Shown here: positions 17,006-25,120 of the stretch, one piece after another | Layout of the letters: every line of letters begins with the position of its first letter | Position numbering within the stretch: position 1 is the first letter of the stretch | Virus record (IMG/VR): IMGVR_UViG_3300010938_000951 | Location: 202,900 to 266,899 of that record | From: a virus | Strand: one strand, 5' to 3' | DNA: 64,000 nt | The notes under the pieces: model-generated | The model's input: only the letters and a program-made list of their open reading frames with translations | Told to the model about the DNA's origin: nothing | Databases searched by the model: none | Position numbers and translations under genes: made by a program

Positions 17006-18205
17006 ATGTCAGATGATAAGAAAAAGAAAGCCGATAAGCTAACCGCATTTTTCCGAAGTTTCGCAGATGCAGACGCTCAGCTAGACGTTAGACTTGCCCA
17101 TGAAACCGTGGGAGAAAAGTTGCCAGTCATTTCGACGGGCTCATTAGCTCTTGATGATGCACTTTCATCCGGTGGATTGCCAAAAGGTAGATTAATTCAA
17201 TATTATGGCGCTCCTGGTAGCGGTAAAACTTTGATGACCATGTTGGCAATCAAAGAAGCACAACTTCAAGATCCAACATCTCAACAAATGTTTATTGATG
17301 CTGAAGGTACTTTTGATGCCAAATGGGCAGAGACTTTAGGGTTAGATTCATCTAGAATTATTGTTGTTGACGGTGAAACGGCTGTTATTGGTCGTAACTG
17401 TTTTGAGATGATTCTTGGCGTTCCAAAAGAAGACAAAAAGACTCATGAGCTAGTCGGCAAATCGAAACAAGGCTTGCTCGATATGATTATGGCAGGAGAG
17501 TTTAATATCAATATGGTTGTATTAGACTCACTTGGTGCCATTATTCCACCAGGCGAAGATGTTTCGGTTGTTGGAAAGATGAATATGGCCTTATTGGCAA
17601 GGTTCTTAACTACTACTTTCCGTAAGCTTTCTCTTGATGCAAATAGAGCGCAAGTGCCATTTATTTTCATCAATCACAAGAAAGCTAATATGGATCCTTA
17701 TGGTGTGGACCATTCGTTCTCTGGCGGAAATACTTATGCTCACTTCTTGAGCGCTAACGTTTACTTTGAAGCGGTAGCACGTGCAGATGCACAAATCTTG
17801 GATGAAAAAGAGCAAAAGGTCGGACATACGATGCGTGCAACCATTGAAAAATCGAAGTTTGGCCCTTACCCACGTAAGTGCGAATTCAAAGTTAACTTCG
17901 GAATCGGCGTTATAGATAAGCACGAAGAAATCGCACAATTAGCTGTTGATTACAATGTAATTGTAAAGACCTCTACTGTAACCCATGAATATGGCGATCA
18001 GAAATGGGTCGGATTCAACAAAGTGTGTGAAGCTATTAAAGACAATCCTGCATTAGCTGAGGAGTTGGTTGTTAAAATTGGCCAAGCTCGTGAAGCAAAG
18101 TGGGATGCAGCCCGCAAGGAACAAGAGGCAAAAAAAGCCAGTGTAACTGCCAGTGATGATGCTGGTCTTGAAGTAGAATCAAAAAAGAGTAAGAAAGGTA
18201 AGTAA
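17006..18205 (+). CDS. RecA/UvsX-type strand-exchange recombinase
   Basis: This 399-residue RecA-family ATPase has Walker A GAPGSGKT (68-75), the catalytic glutamate in IDAEGTF (E100) and Walker B VVLDSLG (D174). A loop region with NHKKAN and FSGGNTYAHF corresponds to the DNA-binding L2 area. The Lys-rich C-terminal tail is probably disordered. It would coat single-stranded DNA and drive recombination-dependent replication with SbcCD, SSB and the RuvC-like nuclease. AGAGGAG lies before the ATG. The sequence looks closer to cellular RecA around the E100 motif than to T4 UvsX, but both share this fold. Confidence 0.93.
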   Translation: MSDDKKKKADKLTAFFRSFADADAQLDVRLAHETVGEKLPVISTGSLALDDALSSGGLPKGRLIQYYGAPGSGKTLMTMLAIKEAQLQDPTSQQMFIDAEGTFDAKWAETLGLDSSRIIVVDGETAVIGRNCFEMILGVPKEDKKTHELVGKSKQGLLDMIMAGEFNINMVVLDSLGAIIPPGEDVSVVGKMNMALLARFLTTTFRKLSLDANRAQVPFIFINHKKANMDPYGVDHSFSGGNTYAHFLSANVYFEAVARADAQILDEKEQKVGHTMRATIEKSKFGPYPRKCEFKVNFGIGVIDKHEEIAQLAVDYNVIVKTSTVTHEYGDQKWVGFNKVCEAIKDNPALAEELVVKIGQAREAKWDAARKEQEAKKASVTASDDAGLEVESKKSKKGK

Positions 18206-18207
18206 TT

Positions 18208-18558
18208 ATGCCAATTGATTTGGGCCCTAATAGTCTTTTAGGTGCACAAGCACCTTCGCTCAAGAAACCTCCATTTCTAATTACATTAGAAGATGGTGTT
18301 TCAGGGAAGACTCGTAATTTTCAGAGATTTATTTCTTTGGATAAGCCTGAATCTGTAAACGGCTTTGTCCAAGTCAAAGGAATTTTCTGTGATAAAGACG
18401 AAGACGAAATAATCAAAAGCTTTGCGGACATCTTGACAAATACTTCTAAAGAATTAATTTTGGAGATGATGTTTCCGCTACACAGAATTCATAGCATTAG
18501 AAGTTTAGTATTTAATGCAGTGAAATCTGTAACAACCCCCAATAAAGAATCTAAGTAA
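18208..18558 (+). CDS. Hypothetical protein
   Basis: This 116-residue protein of unknown function starts two bases after the recombinase stop, so it is probably translated from the same message. It contains alternating strands and helices and one Cys. No motif is recognised. Its position between recombinase and SSB suggests a DNA-metabolism role, but that rests on context alone. Confidence 0.66.
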   Translation: MPIDLGPNSLLGAQAPSLKKPPFLITLEDGVSGKTRNFQRFISLDKPESVNGFVQVKGIFCDKDEDEIIKSFADILTNTSKELILEMMFPLHRIHSIRSLVFNAVKSVTTPNKESK

Positions 18559-18587
18559 GATATTATGGTTATGAAAGCGAGTAATAG

Positions 18588-18908
18588 ATGAAAAGGAATG
18601 TTCGTAAAGTTTATCTAGGTACTGTTTGGCCAGACCCAGCAGACATAGATGAGTTGGTCTTTACAAAGATCAATACGGTATTAAGTGGCCAATCTGGTAG
18701 CAACTGGACTGGAACAATGTCAAAACTGATGACTGCTATTAACAGAGTTTCTAGCAGGCGTCAGAGAGATCAATTGCCCGGTTCCCCTGGTGCTCTCAGA
18801 GTGGTAATCAATAGAATAGCCAATAGGCTACGTAACAGAGGTATTGGAGTAAGATTTGGCCGTACCACTGACCACGCCCGCACTCGTTACGTAAGATTTA
18901 CACAATAA
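18588..18908 (+). CDS. Small basic hypothetical protein
   Basis: The protein has 106 residues and is strongly basic (many Arg, especially after residue 45), which suggests nucleic-acid binding. The ribosome-binding site is weak (GCGAG). The gene lies alone between two short gaps, just upstream of the SSB gene. The following gap (18909-18993) holds a GTACT-AGAAA-AGTAC hairpin (18951-18965) but no clear promoter. Confidence 0.6.
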   Translation: MKRNVRKVYLGTVWPDPADIDELVFTKINTVLSGQSGSNWTGTMSKLMTAINRVSSRRQRDQLPGSPGALRVVINRIANRLRNRGIGVRFGRTTDHARTRYVRFTQ

Positions 18909-18993
18909 TGTGATAGAGCTACGATCGATTGTTTTGTTAAGTAGATAAACGTACTAGAAAAGTACAAAGAAGAAATAACATTTGGAGATCAAA

Positions 18994-19713
18994 ATGAGTA
19001 CATTCGGTGAAGTATCTTGGAATGATGATGTGTTCCCAGGCGATAACAAGAAGCAAACAAACAGCAAAGACCTCTTTCTTCGTTTAGATGAGGGTCCGAA
19101 CGAAATCCGTATTCTGACCCAGCCACACCAGTACTTGGTACACAAGTACAAGAAAGAAGGTGACAACGGTTTCGGACAGAAAGTTCAGTGCTCCGCAATC
19201 CACGGAAGCTGCCCTCTCTGTGCGGATGGCGATAAGGCCAAGCCACGTTGGTTGTTAGGTGTCATTAGTCGTAAGACTAACACCTACAAGATTTTGGATA
19301 TCTCTTTCGCTGTGTTTTCACAGATTAGAAAGTATAACAAGAATCCAAGATTTGGTGATCCAACCAAATATGACATCAACATTGAAGTTGATAAGAACGG
19401 TGGTGCCACTGGATATTACAGTGTTCAAGCCTTACCAAAGGAACCACTATCAGCCGCTGACCAAGTAATTAAGGACAGCATTGATTTTGATGACCTGAAG
19501 CGCAGAGTCACTCCTCCTACCCCTGAAAAAGTTCAGGCTAGATTGGACAAGATCAATGGTGTAACGACCAACGGTGCACCAGCTCCTTCCGCATCGGCCC
19601 CAGCCGCTGCTAAGAAAAGCACCAAGGCTGCCGCTCCAGCCGTCAGCATGACTGATGATGAGGAACTAGATAAGTCCTTTCCTAACTATGAAGGTGACGA
19701 AGCTCAGTCCTAA
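18994..19713 (+). CDS. Single-stranded DNA-binding protein (T4 gp32-like)
   Basis: The protein has 239 residues. The C66-x3-H70-x2-C73-x2-C76 cluster closely resembles the Cys-His-Cys-Cys zinc site of T4 gp32. It is surrounded by an aromatic-rich OB-fold region and followed by an Ala/Pro linker and an acidic tail (DDEELDKSFPNYEGDE) of the kind SSBs use to recruit partners. The start is ATG 18994 with GGAG upstream; TTG 18982 is an unlikely alternative. Codons ending in C are frequent compared with neighbours, consistent with high expression. A strong terminator follows, as expected for an abundantly made protein. Confidence 0.85.
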   Translation: MSTFGEVSWNDDVFPGDNKKQTNSKDLFLRLDEGPNEIRILTQPHQYLVHKYKKEGDNGFGQKVQCSAIHGSCPLCADGDKAKPRWLLGVISRKTNTYKILDISFAVFSQIRKYNKNPRFGDPTKYDINIEVDKNGGATGYYSVQALPKEPLSAADQVIKDSIDFDDLKRRVTPPTPEKVQARLDKINGVTTNGAPAPSASAPAAAKKSTKAAAPAVSMTDDEELDKSFPNYEGDEAQS

Positions 19714-19736
19714 ATCTATCACTCCCTAGATAGTCA

Positions 19737-19778
19737 AAAGGCCCATAACCTATTTGGTTATGGGCCTTTCTGTTTTAT
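19737..19778 (+). terminator. Rho-independent terminator after the SSB gene
   Basis: A perfect 14-base-pair stem AAAGGCCCATAACC (19737-19750), loop TATTT and complement GGTTATGGGCCTTT (19756-19769) is followed by a T-rich stretch (CTGTTTTATTT). It ends the transcript carrying recombinase and SSB genes. Confidence 0.88.
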
Positions 19779-19795
19779 TTGATATATTACCAGGT

Positions 19796-20368
19796 ATGGT
19801 TAAAACGGTCTTAGGATTCGACGCATCGAGTACGACTATTGGTTATTCTATATTAAGTTGGGACGAAACAACAAATAATATAGCCTTTGTCAAAGCCGGC
19901 TACATTAAACCAAAGAAGACAGGATCTATTATTGAAAGAATAGTAGATACTAGAAATCAGGTTCAAAAAGTTATTGTTGATGCTAAACCTGATTATATTT
20001 CAATTGAAGAGATTATTCAATTTATGAAAGGCAAAAGCACAGCAAAAACTATTATTATGTTGACTACATTTAATAGGATGATTTGTTTAACGGCTTATGA
20101 TTATCTTGGTAAAGAACCTACTCTTTATAGTGTTATGACTATTCGTCATGGATTAAAGACCACCAAAGATTTACCAAAAAAAGAAGATATGCCGGCCCTT
20201 GTCGCCCAACATTTAGGAATTACGTTTCCCTACGAGTATAATAAGAAGGGCGGCATTAAAATCGAAAGCTATGACAAAGCTGACGGTGTTGCAGTGGCCC
20301 TTTATCACGCATTGGCCTTATCGGGCAAGGTGAAATCTAAAGGAAAGTCTAAAGGCAAGAAGAAATGA
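19796..20368 (+). CDS. RuvC-like Holliday junction resolvase
   Basis: This 190-residue protein has the RNase H-like acidic set of RuvC enzymes: D9 in LGFDASSTTIGYS, E71 in ISIEE, and D160/D163 in YDKADGVAVAL. It would cut branched DNA formed by recombination before packaging. The C-terminus is Lys-rich (KSKGKSKGKKK). The start at 19796 gives the canonical N-terminus. An in-frame ATG at 19754 sits inside the terminator hairpin, so it is rejected. The ribosome-binding site is weak (CAGG very close to the ATG). It overlaps dnaJ by four bases. Confidence 0.87.
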   Translation: MVKTVLGFDASSTTIGYSILSWDETTNNIAFVKAGYIKPKKTGSIIERIVDTRNQVQKVIVDAKPDYISIEEIIQFMKGKSTAKTIIMLTTFNRMICLTAYDYLGKEPTLYSVMTIRHGLKTTKDLPKKEDMPALVAQHLGITFPYEYNKKGGIKIESYDKADGVAVALYHALALSGKVKSKGKSKGKKK

Positions 20369-21294
20369 ATTTAAAGGAAGCCTACGCAATTTTAGAATTG
20401 TCTCCCGGTGCCACGCCAGAGGAAGTCAAGAAGAAGTACCGAGAACTTACTAAAAAATATCACCCTGACATAAATAAAGAGCCGGGAGCAGAAGAGAAGT
20501 TCAAGAAAATTAATGAAGCTCATGAAGTTGTCAAGACTGGTAAAAGTACTGATTTACAGGATCGTATGCCAAGACAGGGAGGGTTTCATCGTCAACAGCA
20601 ATTCATTCAATTAGAAAATGTTGAAATGTTTACAACTATTTCTTTCAAGGAATCTGTTTTAGGTTGTAAGAAAGAGATTAAATATGATCGTCAAACCAAA
20701 TGCCAAAATTGTAATGGTCAAGGTGAAATAAGACTCCATAATGGCTGCAAAAAATGTGGTGGGCGAGGGCAGATTACTACTCGGCAAGGAAATATGATAG
20801 TTATGACCACTTGTGATGAGTGTTATGGTCGTTCTAATGTATCAACCTGTGATGTATGTAGTGGTAATGGTACCGTCCAGGCGCACGCATCTGTGCACGT
20901 GTCTATACCTGCGGGTATTGTAAATGGCAATACATTGCGATTGCAGGGTATGGGAAATTTTGCCGGCTCTTTTATGGGTCTAGCTGATCAATATACAGAT
21001 GCATTTTTGCATGTAGCAGTTACTCCAGAGCCTGGATTATCTTTAGATGGGCAAAATGTAATAAGTACGCTTACTATTTCGTTATTAGATGCATTGCGTG
21101 GCTGTAAACGTATGGTGAAAACCATTCATGGTGAAAAAGAAATTCAAATTAAACCGCAATCCAGAAATCATGATGAGGTAATTATTCCTCATCATGGGGT
21201 AAATAATATGGGTAATCAAAAGGTTATTTTGGATGTAGAATACCCTAAGAATACTGATAAATTGATTAGTGTTCTATTAGATGAGGTAGTATAA
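20365..21294 (+). CDS. dnaJ: DnaJ (Hsp40) co-chaperone
   Basis: The protein has 309 residues. The N-terminal J domain carries HPD (33-35). The usual Gly/Phe-rich linker is reduced to a short stretch. The zinc domain then has four Cys repeats: CQNCNGQG, CKKCGGRG, CDECYGRS and CDVCSGNG, the third with a degenerate second half. The C-terminal substrate-binding domains are present but shorter than in the roughly 376-residue cellular protein. It would stimulate the host DnaK and deliver phage substrates. The start overlaps the RuvC-like gene (ATGA). Full type-I DnaJ is uncommon in phages; with trigger factor at 6591 it forms a phage-owned folding set. Confidence 0.93.
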   Translation: MNLKEAYAILELSPGATPEEVKKKYRELTKKYHPDINKEPGAEEKFKKINEAHEVVKTGKSTDLQDRMPRQGGFHRQQQFIQLENVEMFTTISFKESVLGCKKEIKYDRQTKCQNCNGQGEIRLHNGCKKCGGRGQITTRQGNMIVMTTCDECYGRSNVSTCDVCSGNGTVQAHASVHVSIPAGIVNGNTLRLQGMGNFAGSFMGLADQYTDAFLHVAVTPEPGLSLDGQNVISTLTISLLDALRGCKRMVKTIHGEKEIQIKPQSRNHDEVIIPHHGVNNMGNQKVILDVEYPKNTDKLISVLLDEVV

Positions 21295-21656
21295 TGCCAC
21301 TTGCATTACATTGTACGAATACGCACATAGATAAATTTGGAAAAAAGAAAACTTGCGGTCAAGTTGAGCCATATATGGATCCAAAGACTGAACAGGTATT
21401 TTGTCCGTTATGCGATAATGAAATGCCGAATGTGACGCATTTTACAAAAGTTACCTTAAAAAATCTTAAACAATTTCGTACTAAACCACAAATTCCATTT
21501 GGCGTTAAGTGCCAAAATTGCGGGAAAGAAGCACAACCACAAATTGTAGGCGACGATATAGTGTGTCCTGGGTGTGCAAAACCTCATTCTCATTTAAGCG
21601 AGCCTTTCAAGCTTATGTTGAAAGATAAGCTACGAACCGTAAATAAAGACGTATAA
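21294..21656 (+). CDS. Double zinc-ribbon protein, possible primase partner
   Basis: The protein has 120 residues with two zinc ribbons: one using C7, C21, C37 and C40, the other CQNC (C73, C76) and CPGC (C90, C93). It overlaps the upstream dnaJ and downstream primase genes by one base each. Because the primase encoded next lacks the zinc-binding domain normally at the DnaG N-terminus, this protein could supply template recognition in trans. That is inference from context only. Alternatives are a transcription or DnaJ-associated factor. Confidence 0.72.
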   Translation: MPLALHCTNTHIDKFGKKKTCGQVEPYMDPKTEQVFCPLCDNEMPNVTHFTKVTLKNLKQFRTKPQIPFGVKCQNCGKEAQPQIVGDDIVCPGCAKPHSHLSEPFKLMLKDKLRTVNKDV

Positions 21657-22420
21657 TGCTGGAAAAGATAGTTGAATCTTGCCGATTTTTGCTAAATAGC
21701 TATCCGGACGCGCGGCCTAGCAAGTCCTATCTTGATTCGCGCCTTAGTGATAAAAGCCAAGAGCTTTTTCAGTTTGGCTATTTTCCTGGCGTACAAAATA
21801 TGTCGGTGTTAACAGATTTAGTAGGTGAAGAGGCCCTTGCCAAAGAAAAGCTTCTATTTTCTAAGGAAATAGAAGATTCGTTATTTCCACGTAAAGTGCA
21901 GTATTGTTATTTTGAGGATTATCCCTTGGTAATGCCTTTTAAAGATCCTTATGGTAAGGTTGTTGGCCTAGTAGGTAGGACACTTTTGCCCGATAAGGAA
22001 CAAAAGGAAAAGGGAATTTCTAAATACAAAAATACTAAATTTGAAAAGGGTAATTTTCTTTTTGGTCTTTATGAAAACAAACAGTCTATTTTAGACCGGG
22101 GATTTGTTTATATTGTAGAGGGTCAAATAGATGTAATTAAGGCTTCAGAAGTAGGATTAAGAAATATTGTAGCTTTAGGAAATTCTAATATGACTTCCTA
22201 TCAATTTTCAGTCATTAGCAGATACTCTAATAACATATTTTTGCTATTAGATAATGACGAAGCGGGTCAAAAAGGGAGGAAACGGATCGTTAATAAGTTT
22301 GGGCAATTTGCCAATATTCGTAATTTTTACTTACCTGACGACTACAAAGATATAGATGAATACATCACTAAACGAGGAATTAGTGATCAGGGAGAGCTAT
22401 CTTTTGGTGTCAAAGATTGA
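21656..22420 (+). CDS. dnaG: DnaG-type primase catalytic (TOPRIM) protein
   Basis: This 254-residue protein matches the RNA-polymerase core of DnaG: an N-terminal YLDSRL...FQFGYFPG region (as in the bacterial RGL...F.LGYAP motif), then VMPFKD..GKVVGLVGR, then TOPRIM motifs VEGQIDVI (E155) and LLLDNDEAGQKG (D199, D201). It lacks both the N-terminal CHC2 zinc domain and the C-terminal helicase-binding domain, making it less than half the usual length. It would make RNA primers for DnaE. The zinc-ribbon gene immediately upstream may complement the missing domain. Confidence 0.88.
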   Translation: MLEKIVESCRFLLNSYPDARPSKSYLDSRLSDKSQELFQFGYFPGVQNMSVLTDLVGEEALAKEKLLFSKEIEDSLFPRKVQYCYFEDYPLVMPFKDPYGKVVGLVGRTLLPDKEQKEKGISKYKNTKFEKGNFLFGLYENKQSILDRGFVYIVEGQIDVIKASEVGLRNIVALGNSNMTSYQFSVISRYSNNIFLLLDNDEAGQKGRKRIVNKFGQFANIRNFYLPDDYKDIDEYITKRGISDQGELSFGVKD

Positions 22421-22436
22421 AATTTCTTAGAAATTT
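22420..22436 (+). other. Hairpin after primase gene
   Basis: AAATTTC-TTA-GAAATTT (22420-22436) forms a seven-pair AT-rich stem followed by TCATCTTTCC. It is a weak terminator candidate between the primase gene and the sigma-like gene; the rest of this 74-base gap shows only an AT-rich sequence and an AGGGG ribosome-binding site. Confidence 0.3.
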
Positions 22437-22494
22437 TCATCTTTCCTCTATTGATATATTGTGATTGTATCTTTTCTTTATCTAGGGGTCAAAG

Positions 22495-22935
22495 ATGGAA
22501 CGTAGAAAAAATCGCAGTGACAAATACCAGTGGGTTTTGCTTGAAACAGTTTGTTCAAATGATATGATGGAGGCGTTTTGCAATGAGGATAGTATCTCAG
22601 CAAGACTTAATCCGTTTGAATACAATGAGGACTTAATTGAATTAGAAGAGCAGCTCAAAAAAGAGTTTTGGAGGGTGGTTGATACTTTATTGACTCCAAG
22701 ACAAAGAGAAGTAATTAGACTTTATGCTGATGGCTATACCCAGATGGAGATAGCTAAAATGCTGAATGTAAATCAAAGCAGCATTACAAAAAGCCTTAAC
22801 GGAAACGTAGATTATAAGAATGGAAAGAAAATCTATGGCGGGGCTAGAAAGAAAATCCGTAAGATAATTGAAAATGATGAGAAAATCAAGGATATTCTCA
22901 GCAAAATGGCAGAGTGTCGTGATGAAAAGTGGTAA
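22495..22935 (+). CDS. Sigma-region-4-like transcription factor
   Basis: This 146-residue protein has residues 66-100 (LTPRQREVIRLYADGYTQME, then IAKMLNVNQSSITKSL) that match sigma-70 region 4 / LuxR-type helix-turn-helix, which binds the -35 element and the RNA polymerase flap. No region 2 is present, so it cannot melt DNA alone; it may work as an adaptor or a split sigma. It is preceded by a gap of its own and followed by the start of the virion block, whose genes carry a shared AT-rich upstream element. A role in middle or late transcription is therefore plausible but unproven. Confidence 0.78.
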   Translation: MERRKNRSDKYQWVLLETVCSNDMMEAFCNEDSISARLNPFEYNEDLIELEEQLKKEFWRVVDTLLTPRQREVIRLYADGYTQMEIAKMLNVNQSSITKSLNGNVDYKNGKKIYGGARKKIRKIIENDEKIKDILSKMAECRDEKW

Positions 22936-22988
22936 TATTCTGAAATCTACGTAGTAGGTATATTGCCAATAAAGTACAGAATTAGTAT

Positions 22989-22997
22989 CAATATTAC
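22989..22997 (+). promoter_or_regulatory. Putative phage promoter element (CAATATTAC)
   Basis: CAATATTAC lies 42 bases upstream of the gene at 23039, at the start of the virion-protein block. The same nine bases recur at 42048, and close variants occur before the genes at 30964, 37126, 48840 and 58539. The recurring position suggests a phage-specific promoter core; no sigma70 -35 box accompanies it. Confidence 0.35.
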
Positions 22998-23038
22998 TCT
23001 ATTTAAGATAGGGTACGTTCTGTTCAACGGGAGACATA

Positions 23039-23503
23039 ATGCCAAAATTTAATATAGATTACTCAGGTTTGGCCAATCAGATTACAAAGAGGGCTTATCG
23101 TCTTTCTGATGTAAAAGATCAGTTAGAAACTGTGGCTTTTGATGTGGTTAGATTTAAGGATGGCGACAAGGGTGCTGAACTTTGGCAAGTTCAAAGCGCA
23201 GATGATGGAGATTACATCGTTGCCTTATATGATGAAGAAGAGGTTGAAAAAACTGCTTCTGCTAATCCTTGGGGCGTTTACGTTTCTAAGAATGGACATG
23301 ATTTACAAGTTTCTTACAAGGGAGATCCTCTTGTAAGATTTGCTGCTTCCAAGCTTGGAATTCCAAGTTCAGAGCTACATAAGGCTGAACAGTACCTACC
23401 AGAAAAGCTTGCCACAAATAAGAAGCTCGTCAAAGCACTTTTGAGTGAGCTAAGTGAAACAGCTAGACTAGAGGTATCCAAGAGATACCCGGAACTGGTA
23501 TAA
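23039..23503 (+). CDS. Hypothetical protein, likely virion-associated
   Basis: This 154-residue protein has a strong GGGAG site and starts the block that leads into the head genes. The N-terminal half is beta-rich (VVRFKDGDKGAELWQVQ), the C-terminal half helical and charged. No family is recognised. Its assignment to the virion or its assembly rests only on position. Confidence 0.68.
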   Translation: MPKFNIDYSGLANQITKRAYRLSDVKDQLETVAFDVVRFKDGDKGAELWQVQSADDGDYIVALYDEEEVEKTASANPWGVYVSKNGHDLQVSYKGDPLVRFAASKLGIPSSELHKAEQYLPEKLATNKKLVKALLSELSETARLEVSKRYPELV

Positions 23504-23518
23504 TAGAATAGGTGTTCA

Positions 23519-25117
23519 ATGAGCCTTGATAAAATACATCAACTAGTAGGTACCTTAGCTAAAGCAGTAGATGACAATCAGAAGATTGCCACTCCAATTT
23601 TAGCTGCCAAATTAGCAAGATATGTTGAAGCCTATCCTCAAGATAAAACCATCGGCGCAATGTCTCGTGTTATCGACAAGATGGCTAGCAACAATACAAA
23701 CTTTATTCGTAAAGCAGAACTAAAGTCCCTTTACGCAAAACTGTATCAGCATGGCACAAAATTTGCTGAGTTATTTACAGATGAGCTAGGCGAAACAGCC
23801 GAGCCAGAAATTACTACTTATCAACGTGATGAGGCTGTCAAAGCTGTTGATTACCGTGCAGGCGATCAGGTTTTGGCTAATGCATTGGAAAGCGTATTTG
23901 ATAAACATGCTCCGCTTAAGATGTATTCACAGCCGGTAGCTGAAAAAGCTATGAGATCCGTAGGTACTACCTTGGACGCTTGGAACTTGAAACCATCTCA
24001 TTTAACTGTTAGTGATGGTAATGACAAATTTATTGTTATTAAAGCTGATTATGAAACTCCAAAAGGAGTTACATCTTTCTACGTCCCAGTAGAAGTAAAT
24101 AAAAATGATGTGGTTGAACCTCAGGTTTTTATGGGCAATACTGGTCCAGAAGATTTGAATCATACAACTATTAAGGCTTATCTAAGACAACAAGCAGGCA
24201 CCAAAACTAAGATTGGAGCTACTGATATTCTAACTGCATTGACACATGCAACTAGCAGTAAGCGTGAAATTTCTGCGGCTGAATTAGCTGTTACCAGAAT
24301 GAATGCAGAGCGTGCTGGTCAATCAGAATTTTTCCAAGGACAAGTTGTTGGGTTGAAAGTAGAAGCCGCTCCAAAGAGCGATGTTTCTCTTCCTAAGTCT
24401 GATGAATTTGTGTCTTTTGAAGATAAGTTTACTACTCCACAAGGGCTTGCTTCTTGGAGATTTGGTGCTGAAAAAGTAGGTACTGCTAAGGCGCATATCT
24501 CTCGTGAACTACAATCCATGGGATTTGCAAATCACCAAGTAGTTATCACTGGCAATGATGAAAATACCATTTTCTGTGGCGTTTCTCTAGATACTGGTAA
24601 AGTTGCTTTTACTGTTCCAGTAAAAGTTGCTAATAACAAGCTACAAAAACCAACTATTATGTTATGTAATGGTTCTATTGCTACATTTGATAGAAAAGGT
24701 ATTAATAGCTTAGTTTCTGAAAATAAAACAGATGTTAAAGTTGCTGCTGTAGCTTCTAATATGGCATCTCTCAAGCCAAGCGAAGTTGTTAATAATTTAC
24801 GTCAGGCTTTGGCAGAAGAAAATTATGCAAAGGCAGAAGATGCTCTCAATGTATTAGCTAATGCTGGTGATGAGAAGGCATATGCACTTGCGTTCCAGTT
24901 ATATATGACAGGGTTAGCTGGTGTCAAAACTGCTGAAACTAAGTGCTCTAAGATGATTAAGAGCGCTAATAGTGAATATCCGATCTGTTCGCATACGGGG
25001 CTACCTGTCAACAAGGTATACCAAGATAAGAATGGATATTGTCGCCCATTATATCGTAAAGGTATGGACGAGACTTACGAGGGAGCTTCCTTTATTAACG
25101 CCAAGATTTTCGGGTGA
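23519..25117 (+). CDS. Large hypothetical protein with internal duplication
   Basis: This 532-residue protein has an alpha-helical N-terminus (1-95) followed by two related alpha/beta modules. Residues about 155-222 and 334-399 align: LTVSDGNDKFIVI with VVITGNDENTIFC, VTSFYVPVEV with KVAFTVPVKV, and PQVFMGN with PTIMLCN. A helical, tetratricopeptide-like part and a Cys-containing end (CSHTG, then YCRPLY) follow. The duplication and length suggest a structural or assembly protein. GGTG upstream gives a weak site. The function is unknown. Confidence 0.72.
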   Translation: MSLDKIHQLVGTLAKAVDDNQKIATPILAAKLARYVEAYPQDKTIGAMSRVIDKMASNNTNFIRKAELKSLYAKLYQHGTKFAELFTDELGETAEPEITTYQRDEAVKAVDYRAGDQVLANALESVFDKHAPLKMYSQPVAEKAMRSVGTTLDAWNLKPSHLTVSDGNDKFIVIKADYETPKGVTSFYVPVEVNKNDVVEPQVFMGNTGPEDLNHTTIKAYLRQQAGTKTKIGATDILTALTHATSSKREISAAELAVTRMNAERAGQSEFFQGQVVGLKVEAAPKSDVSLPKSDEFVSFEDKFTTPQGLASWRFGAEKVGTAKAHISRELQSMGFANHQVVITGNDENTIFCGVSLDTGKVAFTVPVKVANNKLQKPTIMLCNGSIATFDRKGINSLVSENKTDVKVAAVASNMASLKPSEVVNNLRQALAEENYAKAEDALNVLANAGDEKAYALAFQLYMTGLAGVKTAETKCSKMIKSANSEYPICSHTGLPVNKVYQDKNGYCRPLYRKGMDETYEGASFINAKIFG

Positions 25118-25120
25118 CCC

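Noticed and set aside
19754-19795. Earlier ATG for the RuvC-like gene
   Set aside because: It lies in the loop and 3' arm of the SSB terminator, and the extra residues do not fit the RuvC N-terminus.
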